NCBI RefSeq assembly: GCF_964204865.1 | Contig: NC_135254.1 | Span: 10,669,001-10,733,000 of the forward strand | Length of the DNA stretch: 64,000 bases | Direction: 5' to 3' | Source of the DNA: Styela clava | Lineage: Eukaryota > Chordata > Ascidiacea > Stolidobranchia > Styelidae | Shown here: positions 46,101 to 59,472 of the stretch, piece after piece | Numbering within the stretch: position 1 is the stretch's first letter | Layout of the letters: every line of letters begins with the position of its first letter | The notes under the pieces: generated by a model | What the model was told of the DNA's origin: nothing | The model's input: the letters and a program-made list of their open reading frames with translations, nothing else | Databases searched by the model: none | Made by a program: the position numbers and the translations under genes

Positions 46101-49100
46101 ACCCGGAAAGCAATAATATTTTAAATATACACAGGCTATGATATACAATAGTATCACTCTGATTATTCCACCGCCAAAACGATTTGATCATGCCGTGGAA
46201 ATAAGTTCGACGTTATACGCTATATTATTTTGAGGTTCAAGACCCTCTCTAACATGCTTAAGTAGATTATTCCGAATGGAGAATGCCATCACTTTATAAC
46301 GTGGTTACTCGAGAATGAAAAACTATCATTTGATATAGCTGTGAATAAATTTGACATCGAGTTAAAGCTACACTGCAGTACAAAACTGCAGATAAAATAA
46401 ACAACAACGACGACAAAAAAATAATAAAATGTACACATTAAATATTTAGCTTCTACATACCTCATTGCGGCTGCCAGCGCAGGCATCGAGCCTTGTTCGC
46501 GGAGAATTAATGCATGTGCGATTTCTCAATTTGATTATGGTTGAGCAGTTACATTCACTCCAAGAAGACCAGGTTCCCCAGTATTTACCTATATTGGAAC
46601 TGTTATTTTTTTATAAATGCAATCAGCTAGATAGTAATATATATAGATATACAAAGGGGGTTTTCAGCAAAGTTCTAACTTTCTAACAAACTTTTTTGCA
46701 AAATGTTCTCGAATCTTCATAAGATCCTGAACTACCATCCGTTGGAACATAGTATTCATAACTTCCATTAGAAAACCAGATTCCTCGATCTGTTTCACCA
46801 ATTAAATATCAAATAATAGAATAATGACAGTATCTCGAAAAATGCGCAGTGAAAATGCGTGAGCTAGTGAAAACAATTGAAAAATAATTACGAAAAATAG
46901 TTGGCTTTGGCGTGACTCATATGGAAGCGAATAACAGAGCCCATTGTTCATATATCCCATCTCTTTTCCCCGACGATTGCAATAAGTGTCCAGTTTGATG
47001 GGAAATGAAGACGTAACATGGGTTTTTCATTCTCACCTTGTGGAGTCGGAGCTGTGGTCACTAACGGCATAGTTGCATTGCAGGAAGCGGATGGCGTGCA
47101 TATCTAAAAACAACGTTCAATTTGTTCAATCGTGCATGTAGGTGTTTTAACTAAACTAAATGTAAGTCAAAAATTTAATATTTAATGTAGAATGATCAAA
47201 AAATGATTGGCAATGAAATCCGAATTAGTTGGGTCCGGACTGAAGGGTTCGCAAGTCACATTCAAAATTGGATTATGGAAATATTTTGATACGTCAATCA
47301 ATCTGAATTAGTAACAAAATACGACTAAACTGACTTGAATAAATTTACCTGGGTGGCAATTCTAGGTGTGGCTATTAATGTCGTCGATGAAGTTAGGGAC
47401 AAAAATCTACAAAACGGTTGTTATATAACGTAATTGAGTCTCAACATGGATATGTATGGGTATTTTTTTTTTATTTCATTGGAAAGTTAGTTTTCGAACG
47501 ACACACTAATCGACATGCTAGGACCCTATAAAATCCTAAACTTAAATTTAATAGTTATCAAAATAGCCAGGTAATAAGGAAGCATTTTGAACGAAAACAC
47601 AATCATAATGAGCTATATACAGTGGTGGGATTCAGCCGGTTCGCACCGGTTCTATAGAACCGTCTCACGGAATTTTATGAGATCAGCGAACCGGTTAGCA
47701 TTACTGGTTACTGTCAATGTTATATTTGTAACAGATCCGGCTGAAAAAGATGACTTTAGTGAAGGAACCGGCTGACAAAAAATTTGAACCCACCACTGGT
47801 TATATATATATATATATATGTAAAACAATTTTACTTCAAACTGTGATGCCGTATCGTTGCATGAGTATGGACCAATTCTTCCGCTGTCAACACAAGTTCG
47901 GTTTCGCTGCCTCATTCCGGGGCATTCACAGCTTCCCCAGGACTCCCATGATCCCCAATTCCAGCCTGCAGAAACATGTAGATTAAAATATTCGTTATAT
48001 ATTTTACAACCGAGTATTTCAAAGCAATATGATATCAGTAAATTTAAATCAAGATGAACTGTTAATACAATATGAGCGGTAGAAAAAATAGCATAGCTGT
48101 GCATAGTATAAATAACGATGAGATGACATTATGGAAACGTTAAAACATTTTCAAAATCTTTCCTGCACTTATAGCTAATCGAAAAAAGTTTTGTACGGAA
48201 TATTTTAGATGAAATTCAGCTGACACGTTTTTGGCGGTTTTATCGAAAACTGAGATTTCTTCTGACAGTAATTTAATAATATGGCGCTGCTTTCTTTATT
48301 AAACATAATTTATCCAGTTAAATTTAAAACATCTGACCCAGTTAACTCAATTCTCATTTTTTTATAGGAGATTTTACTCAAAGAAAAGTCAGTCGCAATC
48401 ACTCGAAAAATGTAAACTAGTGTCTGATTAAAATGCGCGCAGTCGCAGAGATGCCAAGTGCTACTGAAATCAAACAGTATTTTAATGGTGCAATAAGCAA
48501 CAGCGAATACCTGATGAAGTGATACTTGAAGCACTTTAAATCGATGCTATAAAGTATGAGGCAGTAAACATGGCATGAATAAAATTTACTAGATTGGAGT
48601 CAATGTCATTAAAAATATATAAATATTTATTTGTATAAAGAAATAGAAATTGCGTGGAAAATTTAGTATACATTTATTACAAATAAAGTTTTTTACCGAT
48701 TACTCGTTGACAGACAAATGCAGTTGGCGAATTCGCAGTGCAATTGACGTCATACCACGGTAGATTTGCATAATACGTGTGCCACCACCCCATAGCAACA
48801 CAAGGTTCAGGTTTATCACTAGAAGGTTCTCCTGAGTTCCAGTTAGTGTAAGTTAGTTCCGAATTGTCATTCCAGATGAAGGTATCGTTTGTGCCAACTT
48901 CCTTTAATCCAATATAAAACCCATAGGGTTGTCCTGTAGACAATAAGATGCTTTAGAGCAGAATTTCCCAAACTGGGCTCCCTTAGCTTAATTGAGCAGT
49001 AAAAAGCATTAATGACGTTTGTGTTGCTACATATATGAAACATTATCCTTCCTCATCCTTTCTCCTGGTTAGACACATAAATTGATTCGGCATACCATAG

Positions 49101-49719
49101 GGATCCGACAAAACTAAGATTTACAAATATGGGTACGCGACTTAAAAAGTTTGGGAAACCCTGCTTCAGATTAATGGAAAGTTATGTAAGGTTGTATGTA
49201 AACATGGCTGGTTAGGACTGTTGTACATAATTGAAAACAGGTAAAACAAATACGTAAAGACTGACGAATTAAAAATTCTCAAACCAACGTATTGAGAATT
49301 CCAACACAAATCCCAAAACGCATGAACAAAGATAAAAATCATAATGTTAAATAACCTTAAGCAAATTCATTTCGGGATTTGGGGTAAAACGTGAAATGTC
49401 TTGTTTACCTGAGGTAGCTGAGACTTGATTCTGAATAAACATTTGAATCTCGCTAGTTTTTATCATTGCTATCTCACCATCATTGTTTTTACAGAATGTT
49501 TCACCATCAACATAGGATTTTTTATCATCTTTTCCAGATACGTAGTATTGGTAACTTCCAAATGCATTCCACTTACCTCTACCTTGTCGTAAAATAAAGA
49601 GTTTATGAATAAGCACATCATTTGAAAGTCATGATGATATATAGTATATGCCAACCTGCGCTAACGACGGCAACCATCCAAGCAAAAATCCCAACGAATA
49701 TCAAAAGATTCTCCTTCAT
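43155..49719 (-). CDS. R4: chimeric CLECT-TSP1-TSP1-mucin receptor with ITIM/ITSM-like tail
   Basis: Exons 49656-49719, 49409-49582, 48697-48933, 47835-47965, 47037-47103, 46461-46588, 45799-46000, 44658-44808, 44438-44535 and 43155-43882 total 660 codons without a stop. Signal peptide 1-21, CLECT 22-158, TSP1 159-224, TSP1 225-267, Thr-rich stalk 268-334, membrane helix about 357-379, tail to 659. The front half follows R1/R3, the back half R2; between them is a stump of the second CLECT that must be skipped. Tail motifs: VTYATV (ITIM), TQYAFV (ITSM), then near-consensus AIYTAV, EVYATV, PTYATV and DPYANI. Relative to R2, SLYAIA has become SLHAIA and one strict ITIM has become EVYATV. It is expected to be inhibitory by analogy with ITIM receptors. 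Confidence 0.8.
45266..45639 (-). other. Second Thr-rich stalk frame of R4, probably unspliced or decayed
   Basis: An open Ser/Thr-rich frame ends in TGA at its 3' side without a visible donor. The TTACAG acceptor lies one base closer than in R2, so splicing from 45799 would shift the frame. Skipping it keeps R4 in frame. Confidence 0.4.
46686..46789 (-). pseudogene. Stump of a second-CLECT exon inside R4
   Basis: Behind a normal acceptor the frame reads the start of the second CLECT (SYEYYV, then SRTFCKK) and meets TAG at 46683-46685, where R1 and R3 continue for 70 more bases. Left of about 46680 the sequence matches the R2 intron instead. This marks the recombination joint. Confidence 0.7.
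47620..47798. mobile_element. hAT-type MITE in an R4 intron
   Basis: Ends CAGTGGTGGGATTCA and TTGAACCCACCACTG, with 8-base flanks GCTATATA and GTTATATA. R1 and R3 have the uninterrupted site. A TA dinucleotide run follows at 47801-47820. Confidence 0.85.
48959..49163. mobile_element. hAT-type MITE in R4 intron 2
   Basis: Same family and place as in R1 and R2: CAGAATTTCCCAAACTGGG to AAGTTTGGGAAACCCTG, flanks CTTTAGAG and CTTCAGAT. Almost identical to the R2 copy in length, which supports shared descent of R2 and R4. Confidence 0.75.
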
Positions 49720-52035
49720 TTCCGCGCTAATTATCTAACTTTCTTACCCCATAACATTCTTATTTGAATCCAAAAATTGAATAAAACGAGATTGATATAT
49801 ACCAGATAGGGAAAACTAACGAGTAACGACATAAACTTCTCAAGACAATAGTAAAACATCAAAATCTATGAATCGATTAGATAACACTACTACATATCTA
49901 CAAAGCAAATAATTCAATGCATAATACTTCATGCCATAACTAGGAACGAATGATTTGATTGCCCACAATAGCATTAAATGTAAATATTCGAAAATTTTTG
50001 ATATTATATTTAGTACACTGCAACTAAAGTTCATATTACTAGCCGCATTACTTCCATTATCAGAAGAGTGATGCAGATAAGACCTTAATTCGACTTGCCG
50101 GGATGAAATCATAAGCAATATGATCTGACAGTTCTTACCTTACAATAACTAAGTCTAATATGAGTAATGAAGTTAATAAAGATAATATTTTTATAGAATA
50201 CAAAATGAAACTTCCTATTACGAGTGGGATGTTTGAATAACCTCCTAGTCACAACATTTTTGAAATTACAGCAAAGAGATGATTAATGACGAATATGCTT
50301 CAGGAGAAAATACTTATTACAAGACTGATTAGCCTTGTTATGCGGTATTCTCTAGTCACCTATGTTTATCTCAAGATTGGCCTATTTAGTTGAGATTTGA
50401 ACGCAACAATTGTTTCTTTCCTAAAAATAAATATCTGTATCATATTTTAATATATGAATTGTTTCTAATATTGGACGAGTTATTTAATATGAAATCTTTG
50501 ATTCTGGTTTCACCGATCAACTCAAATTATTCGCTTATGTTGAAAATGATATTTCGATCATATTCTGTTTGTTTTTGTAGTATAATAAACAATAACCATA
50601 ATAAAGTAATAAATATTTATTTCACGAATGACACATGAATAACAGACGGAAAAAATGAAAGAATTGTATTGTTTGCTACATTGATTGGCTAATTGGTTGT
50701 GTTTTCCGTTTTGGCTTCTACTACAGAAGCCATACGATAACCATTACTATGGCCTTCTTACTAAGGAAATGCATGTCGAGAAAACAACAACGGAGAATAT
50801 GACCAATCTAAGCAGAACGAAGATGGAAATTACATAAACAACAACTATTAAAGTCATACATGAATATCATGACAACTTTATAAGCAAAGTCTGGTAAAGC
50901 GATGAATATTGTGGGCTATACTAGAGTTTTAACCTAATAAAAGTTTAGTAATCTCTTGTGACTGACTGCTGTGCTATCGTAAATGACAGAAGGATTATTG
51001 AACCATCATTCAAAATACACAATTCGATATTTGTAGAAAAATTATTCATTTATAAAATAATAAATACATGAGTTCAAATCAATTTCGTTTTGTGGAACAA
51101 AAAAAAAACATAAAATTCAAAAATATGTTGAAATAAATGAACGATTGTTGGTAAATGAGATGAATTCAGGTTTTAAGTTACACACAAAAAAATTAAATTA
51201 TATGTAACAACATGATTTCTCGAAAATCATTCTTTCTCCTAAGGGGTGTAATTAGACACTTTTATTTTCCATTGCAGAAATGAGTGTAACATTACGATGA
51301 TGACTTGTGCAACAAACACTATTTTCTGAAAGTAGAAGTGTGAGCTACATATTTAGTGACAACTTGTGTTTATTTGGTATGTGTATGTGACTCGTCGAAT
51401 TTTTTAGAATTTGACCAAGTTTTGGGAAAGTTTAACGAAATTTGATTCAAAAATTACGATTATATATTGTAAACTGGATTTTAGAGATACACTAAAATAA
51501 CTGTTCACGTTTTGGCGTTTGCGAAAATGATTCACTGAAATAATTAGTCATAAAAAACGAACCTTGTTGATCCCCTCGCATTTAATTGATCATAGTATAG
51601 TTAAATCTGTATTCAATTTGCATTTGTTCGTTTATCATTGCATTTTAGCCACTTGTGCTGTATATTTGAAAAATATGGGAATTTTGCACTGCGACTGAAT
51701 ATCTCGAACCGAAATTAGAATGGCGATAACAAGCAGTGATATGTAAATGGGGCATTGACGCATGTATCAAGCGCACGTATTTGACTTATTGTACATATTT
51801 TCAATTTCAATAATATATGAAAGAATAATATACTAGTGGCATAGGTAACTAAATGCCAAGGATTTATCAATTCTTTGTGGAAGAAATTTCTTTAAAATGT
51901 TTTGGTATTTTTATTATTCATTTTGTTTAACAGAGCGTTTAACGTTTTTCAGAGCTAATCATTTTTACTGCTAGTTACATGCGCAAAGCATTACAATCTA
52001 TATTTGAATTTTGTCAGCTTATATGATTCAGAAGA
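49720..52035. other. Shared upstream region of divergent R4 and vWFA-C
   Basis: Counterpart of 18739-21283 without the microsatellite expansion. It includes the upstream block at 51481-51693 and a broken version of the 20029-20220 frame. Promoters of both genes should lie here; none can be fixed from sequence. Confidence 0.4.
51481..51693 (+). repeat. vWFA-upstream block, copy at vWFA-C
   Basis: Matches 20719-20934 at the same distance before the start codon, and the inverted copy at 28401-28612. Confidence 0.6.
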
Positions 52036-55000
52036 ATGAGAATCGAATTAATATTTTTGTTGGTTCTTCTTCAATATCCGAGGCATCTGAACGCAGCAGG
52101 TATTATTTCATTGTTATGACTTTTTTTTTAGAAAATTCACTGAAAACAAGGTTACTCATACAGGTATAAGGGAGATTGATCTGATCAAAGATTTTGAGAC
52201 TATAAGAGCTTAAAGGATAGAATTGAGTGTTGGTAAATACCGATCGGCACTAAACTTAAAAGCAGTTCATATCAATACAATCAGTAAAAGATGTGTGAGG
52301 TATTGAATTCCATATACATGGAGTTTTTGGAATGATCTTAGAAATTATAGGTACACTAACAGTAAACTGATGAGAGCTCACAGTCAATCGTATTTAACGG
52401 CTGAAAACATTTTAGGGGGACAATATTCACATTTTTGAACATTTAGTAAGCGGTAACAACGGTTGCCTGACAATATGAAATGGTAAAATTTGTTTAGATA
52501 ATATAGGATTACATTACGTTATGTCTCAAATAATAATTTATTTTGCCAGAATGTCGGGAAACGCCCATGGATCTTGTATTTATGCTGGATGGATCGGGTT
52601 CTATCACAAATGTGAATTGGGAGCTTATGAAGTCATGGGTCAAGTTGGTAGCAGAAAATTATGACTTAGGCGGATTAACACAGATTGGCGTCGTTCAGTT
52701 CTCACACTGGTTTTCAAATGAGAAGTAAGCTATAGAAAGAGATTTCATTTTATTTAATTAGATTTTAAGCCGCATTTATAAATAATTTATTTAAATTATT
52801 TGAAAGCAGCTGCTCTATTAGTCAAGATCAAATTGCCTAGAAACAGCTGCCATGACATGTATTTGGCTTAACTTTGTGGCGAAGAATGATTCCTTCTTAA
52901 GCGTCAAATGAGATCATCATGATCACCATAGTTGTCAAAATTATGTCAACAGTGTTTTAGCTCTGTTGTGTATTTTAGTGCTTTATTAAAAATTAACAAG
53001 GAATTAGTTTTGATCGTTTTCCACTTTGTTCCACTTCGCTGCGAGTGTTTTTACGACTTTTATCTGGGTACAGTAAGACTAAGATACATTCTTCTAAAAT
53101 CATTTTCGGCGTTTGTTTGTATTTTCAAATTCATTGTTATTCAATAAAAAAAATTCGATAAAATAATTTTCATTTTCTTTTCATAGCACACAGCCCTATT
53201 TAAAAACTGAAATTCAGCTAGGAAAACTGAAGACCAAAGCCCAATTGAAGGTAAAATATTCATCAAGGGTTGAGCAGTCGAGACTGGTACCGTCACGGTA
53301 AGATCAGACCACAGTTCTTGCTGATGAGGTATCGAACATGGCGGAATAAAAAGTATTCCTCTCTAATTAAAATACAATAGTAAACTTTCGAGATAATCAT
53401 TTGGTTCTATAATTTTTTTAAAAAATTCCATCCGTAACAACAACAAAAAACAAAACCCAGAATTTAGCATATTTTAGATTCACATGTACAATGAACGCAG
53501 TTGCAAAACAAAGCTAGTGAGATAGTTTGGGGTCACGTTCTATGCGAAAAAGAACTAAAGTTATATTTGTCGTATGAATTGTCTTATTTAACGATTTGTT
53601 CACAAAATTGTGATACCTTCAGAATTCAAAATGCAATTAGCTTTAAATTAATAACTGAGTATTCTTTAGGCCGCTGTTGACGAAATATCAATTCATGGAT
53701 TCACAACTTACACTGCACATGCTATCAACAAAACAGTGAACGAAGATTTCATGAGATCTGATCGTTTTTATGATGCTTCAGTGAAGAAAGTCATTATTTT
53801 ATTTACAGATGGAAGGTAATAACTTGTGTGTACGTCTGAATACACGTAAAATGCACCTTTGAATTGTATCGTTAACTGTTGTTAATGTTTTTGTTATTAT
53901 TGTTAATGTTTACGGTTCTTGTAAGGGTAGTTAGCAGAGTTCTTTTGATATATCCGTATATTTAGCCCTTTGTTTTTCAACTTGGGTTTCTGCGCGATAT
54001 ATATTATTTTTATACCATCAAGATATTAGTTGTTGAAAATCTAAATAAATGTTATTTCAAAGCTGATTACTACTTTATTATTTACCAAATTATTCTAATC
54101 TTAGACATCAAAAAATTAAGAAGTAGTATAAAACCGTTTTCGTTTTGCTCGATTTATTGAAGGTATGCTCGTGTAACAAGTCTTAAATATGTGTGTAGAT
54201 TGTAGATAATTTTTTAAATCTTTTGAAGATCTACCGACAGAAATGATTTGCTTTTGTCAGCAAAATATGCTCGGTCAAATGGGATTACTATATTTGCAGT
54301 TGGTGCTGGAGGTTATGTAATGGAGGAATTACAGGTAATCTGAAAAGTTGTAACAAATTGAAATAAGAGAAATTTTATGTTTCAATATATTATAGCTTTT
54401 CTACCTTTTGTCTAATCAATATATTTCTGTGTATCAAAGATTGTTCATCAACAAGACTGAGAAAGTATAACCAAATTAGTTATCAGGATAAAACTCTTTT
54501 TGACTGAGATTGATAAGTAACAATGTAGGCTACTGTAGTTGTTTAAATGTTCTTTCTATTTGGGCATTCGTGAGTGAGACCAGCTTCTTCTCTGTTTCTT
54601 ATATCTGGGATTGGCAAAACATATTTCATTCAAATAATATTTTTCTATTAAATAATTAGGCATGATGCATGGATAAATGACGTATCGCGGGAGCTCGAGC
54701 TGATATGCGACTGGCGACGTTCCATTTAATCACTGTAGCCCCAGTGGTGATGACATTTGTGACTGCGAGCACACTTGATTTGGATTAGACGCCCAGATAG
54801 ACGCCCAGGATCTCCGCTGATACATGAGGCTCGTTCTCCAGCAAAACGTTAAGTCATGCATGCAAAATTGCAGATCAATAACGGCAGTGTATTGCGGAAC
54901 TGCCAGTTTATTTGGACGCTGCGCGGCTCTTCAGCATCTCAGCTTGTGCGATTGTCTGTGGCTAATTGTCAAAACATGTTCACTTGAATTCCTAACTTCC

Positions 55001-57048
55001 ACAAATCGATACATCCATACGTTTGATATCAGAGCACTTTGTTTCCTTATTGCAAACCATAATACACTGCATTTGATGAATGATCTCGTTTGCAATGAAT
55101 TTTCCATTAGGAATAATTACTATAGTGACGCTATGATTCGAGTCTTTGCCACCATTCACGTTTTGCCTGTGCTTGAACGTATTTGAATAAACAGCGCTAG
55201 GATTGAGGGCATGGACGTGCCTTTGCTGCTGTCCAGTATGAAGTTATGATAATGATGCCCCCCAACTTCAAAAATAATTCGGGGGATAAACAAATTAAAG
55301 CTGTTGCTATACATGAGAATGAATGAATTAAAGGTCACGTATGAGGGGAATCTTTGGAAATATGTGATAAATCACGCAATGACCAGACGAGCACATTGGC
55401 GGACAAGAGCGGTCAGCCACCATCATCATCACAATCAGTCACACATGACCATTCACGTCATGTCAACTTTACTTGAATAAAACACATACAGAGAAAAATG
55501 TGTAATATCGTGAACTCTACAGCTTGGATCTGCTGCCTCTCCCCCGCTGGCCCGCCCCAGAGTGAGGATGAAATTCACTTAGTCTAGGTTGAATTAAATG
55601 TTTCAAGCATGGTCTCTACTAGCACAATAAATCGCTTCTCAAATATCTCAATACCTGTATCTTGAAAAAACAGATTCGAGCTATGTTCATCTATAGATCA
55701 TAGTTGAATTATACCCGAGGAAATTTGAACTCGACCTCGGCAAAAACAACTTTGTGTTGGCATGTAATAAGACTCCGGCATCCCTTTTAATTTAGCTTTC
55801 TCTGGTATGATTGTCTCCATTACGATTTTAATATTCATAGTTCTAGCAAATTTTATTTATGTCTTTGTGTTCATTTTTAACTACATAGTTCAATTGGGAT
55901 CATATGAGTAGGAAATAACAAATAAAACGGTAACTAAAATATTTTTTTAGTAACGAACAAGACCTAACCTCGTATAGCTTGACTACAACGGATGTTTAAA
56001 CCGAAACATATAAAAATCAACTTTTATTCACAGATTATTGCAAATGGCCAGGTCAATAACAATGAACGAGTGATCACAGTTTCAAATTTTACTAGGCTGA
56101 ATACTACGGTAGACATTTTAAAGCAAGGTATATGTGCTATCCAAGGTAATGTTGATATTAATAGTCAGTTTTTTATTGAGGCTGCTACGATGTGTTAGTA
56201 GCATATAATTTCGAACTACGTTTTCAAAAAATTCTTTGCGCCCGAATCTGATATTGAGCCAAGACACTATAATAAATAAATGTTCCACATTTCGACGCCT
56301 AAGCTGAAATGATATTCGATTTTTGTTTTGTTAAAATCAGTGGATTATAAGATGTTTTGCAGGCTATCACAACAGAATTAACGATTGAAATTTATTTTCT
56401 CGTTTTCGAAAAGAATTTCGTTCAAAGCGCAGAACATATAATAACTCATTTCCTACAGATTTTATAGCATATAATATAGAAATTCACATTCACCACAAGT
56501 TATAACAGCTGAAATGTACAAATTAAAGAGGGAATTATATAAGATTCAAAAAAATATTTATATTCGTTTATAGTTCCCTTCATAGTGTCTCGCTACACTT
56601 GCACAACTTCATCGCTGGAAGTTCAATGGGAAACAACTACATTTAAGTCGGTCTTCTCATACAGACTTCAAATTCAGGTTGCCTTTATAAATAGAATGAA
56701 AATCATTACATTGGTCTAAACATTTTTACTGTGCGCTAGAACTTGCCATTTCATGCTAAATATCACATTTATGTATTTAACTTATAGGATCTCAAGACCA
56801 AAGAAATCAAGAAGACAAGCGTTCAGTTACTCATGAAAAAGGAACCAACAATAAAAATTCACGGAGAAAACACATCTTCGAAGTTTGCTTGCGTCACTAC
56901 GACAAATTTGTATATTTCAAGCAACTACGAAATCGTTGTTGAGCAAATATCGGCAAAAACAAACAATCAAATAAAAACCATATCCAAAGTTCTTCACAAT
57001 GCAAATGGGAAGACTATTATGCGGTTAACGTTTCTTGATTTTGTCTAA
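52036..57048 (+). CDS. vWFA-C: secreted von Willebrand A-domain protein
   Basis: Exons 52036-52099, 52550-52724, 53187-53250, 53670-53815, 54229-54334, 56034-56145, 56459-56499 and 56788-57048 give 323 codons on the vWFA-B model. Signal peptide 1-21, vWFA domain 22 to about 222 with complete MIDAS (DGSGS 35-39, Thr near 113, Asp 148), then a C-terminal region rich in Lys and Thr. There is no membrane segment, so it is probably secreted. Codon 59 is Tyr, unlike the stop in vWFA-B. The weak point is the 41-base exon: its donor is AAG-TT rather than AAG-GT, so a neighbouring GT would shift the frame, and skipping would read the last exon in another frame. The vWFA domain itself is intact whichever outcome applies. 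vWFA domains with a MIDAS usually bind protein ligands through a metal ion. Confidence 0.8.
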
Positions 57049-57170
57049 GTTATATTCCGGATATCAGACATTTTCAAAAAAAAAAATTGTTTTACACATA
57101 CCAACTTAAAACACATGTAAATCTATAAATGTGTGCGTGTTTTTTTCATTCAGTCTATCGGTGGAAACCA

Positions 57171-57176
57171 AATAAA
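57171..57176 (+). terminator. Probable poly(A) signal of vWFA-C
   Basis: AATAAA 123 bases after the stop codon, in the same context as after vWFA-B. Confidence 0.45.
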
Positions 57177-58044
57177 CATATTAGGAAAATCCATCTATTA
57201 TATGCTGATATAGCCACCACCACATTCAGAGTGTAATAAACTGGGTTAGGAATGCGCAACCGGAAATATTCTTGTCCGCCAAGCTCTGTTCTTTATGTAT
57301 TATTTACTACTTCTGGTTTCTTATTCGAGGTGAAAGTGTAGATAACACTTCATAAAAATATTGTCAACTGACTACAGCTCCAAACTTGATTGGAATCCTG
57401 ATTCAAATTGATGATACATTCAATTATTCAGGATGTACTTGGGCATTTGATAATGGCAAGGAAAGCCAACATTGCTTCACAACGCAATCGGACTCAGTTC
57501 AGATGAATTAAACTAAATGTTCTTTTTTTCATTCAGATTTTAGCTTTGTCAAAAAGTTATCACCATCCAGTGTAAATAGATTGAAATCTTGTTTTCAAAT
57601 TTATAAGGAAAATAGGTCGATTTTTTTTTAAATTTCCAAACTCGCTTTCGAGATCAATTTGCTTTGACTCATTCTAATGGAATATTTACTAAGAACTCAT
57701 TTCACACTTGGTAAATAAAAACAAAATGAATATAATAAATTTTGATTGTATTTATCGATAGTATTTTAGTCTTGGAGAAATCGTCATTACCAATAATTAA
57801 TTTTTAGTACGAGACTAAATCATTTAGTTTATACTTTATCGAATACCTTATTGCCCAACTTAAGGACAGTCAGCTAACTAAAGAAAATCACTCGAGCATG
57901 TATGTTTTTACGTGGGGACATTTGTTTTACGTCACAATTCACAAATACCGCAATCGATGTTATGCTACGGTTCACATCATGAGAAAGCGTTTACCAAGAT
58001 TTTATATATATGTGATTTTTGTTTAATTTGGAAAATTTTAGGTC

Positions 58045-58370
58045 AGGATGGTCCAAGGTTGTCGGCTCCGCGGGCCACAAAATTATTTTTGCATGGTTCG
58101 CGGGCCACAATAGTGCCAAGAATAGGTAAACAGTGCAATACAAAACAAACTCTTTCATTGTGCAAACACATAGTTATCAGGCAAAGCCATTCTAGGCTAA
58201 TAGAAGCCGCATTCGATTTTTAGTTTTCTCTGATGCATATATTCTCGTTAGCATATATTCCCGATCAAATAGTTAAAAACCTGATAATAATTTAGACTGA
58301 CAAGCACATTATTTAACTTCGCTAGTTGACTCAGCTAGCCATAACACTATTTAATTCAGTGACATTATAA
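58045..58370. mobile_element. Insertion with a hAT-like left end
   Basis: Bases absent from the paralogous spacers begin CAGGATGGTCCAAGGTTGTC and repeat CGCGGGCCACAA, a pattern of hAT termini. The right end is unclear, so it may be truncated. Confidence 0.4.
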
Positions 58371-59189
58371 ACACTTGAGCGAAATCAAGTAATCTTTGAA
58401 GTGATATATATATTCACTATATGGTCGTAAATTCTATTATTCTTGTATGAATATGTCAGTTCAGGATTTCTTGATAGTGTTGATAAAAAATTACAAGAAA
58501 TTCCGTTTAAATGATAACACGCATATCCTCATTCAAATTTATGTTTAATCTGACTACTTTACAAGTCTTTATCAAGAATGTAACTAACTGAAGCGAGTCA
58601 TATGAAAGCATATTATATTTTCTGCTCATCCTTTATTCAAAGTATTGACATGCAATGCAAATAGGAAAGTGTGAACTTATCACTTAGTCCTATAGCATTA
58701 AATAATATGACGATATCACCAAGCTTCAAATTATTAAATAACAATTATTGCAATAAGAATGTCAGTGGCACCTACAAACAAAAAAGAAACAAACTTTACA
58801 AAAATGTGTTTCTAATTTAGAAGGAAACATGGGATGGATGTTATCAGGGTAAAGAAACCATTATAAAAGAAACCATTAGCAGCCTAGATCACGTTATGCG
58901 AGTTATACAAATCCAGATCCATCTTCGCCATATTTAACAAAACGCATCAGCAGATGACGTCACTACACTTGACTTGCCTTTTTAAAACATCCGAATTTTA
59001 CATCTGCGATACTGACGAAAAATAAACGTTCATAATTTGAACAACAGGAAAAACATCAACCAATATGCAATGTTATTTTTGTTTCAATAAATATCAGTTA
59101 ACACAAGCGCAGAAGTTCAAGAACAAGATAGTAATAGTTAAATTCACAACGAAAATAGCAATGAATGATCGCCATTTATATTCAACATG

Positions 59190-59472
59190 TCAAGCATCAT
59201 ATTCATTTTCAGGCATTGAATTGATGTACGGATGTTCTATTGTTTTACCATCATCCATTTCTTCGTATTGATGATCTCTATCTTTTATTTCCTCATAAAT
59301 ATGCGGGATTTCATAATTTCCATCTTTCTCTTCTCTTATCTCATAGTTTCCGGAGTTCAGTTGTGATGTTTGAATTTCATCAAATTTTTCATAAGAACTC
59401 GGGACGTCACTAACAACGTTATTCATCTCTGAAAGACTTTGTGGTTGAGTTGCGATTTTTTGAGAATTCCTT
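59190..59472 (-). CDS. Distal duplicate of the R5 cytoplasmic tail exon
   Basis: 283 bases, the same length as the proximal tail exon, with an intact TTCACAG acceptor and an open frame to the TGA. It encodes YEEI, YEEM and YINS like its twin; about ten residues of the twins differ, among them PHIYEEI here against PHNYEEI. It lies 2099 bases downstream of the proximal exon. It could be an alternative terminal exon of R5, or an unused duplicate. Acceptor and phase permit splicing from the membrane exon at 61866-61971. Confidence 0.65.

Larger units (their letters stand above)
57049..59189. other. Spacer between convergent vWFA-C and R5, first half of a tandem duplication
   Basis: After the vWFA-C 3' untranslated region comes an exon-like frame at 57412-57511, then array spacer. 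From about 57640 the spacer is repeated at 59517-61280, so it forms the first copy of a roughly 2.1-kb duplication that includes the receptor tail exon. Confidence 0.5.
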
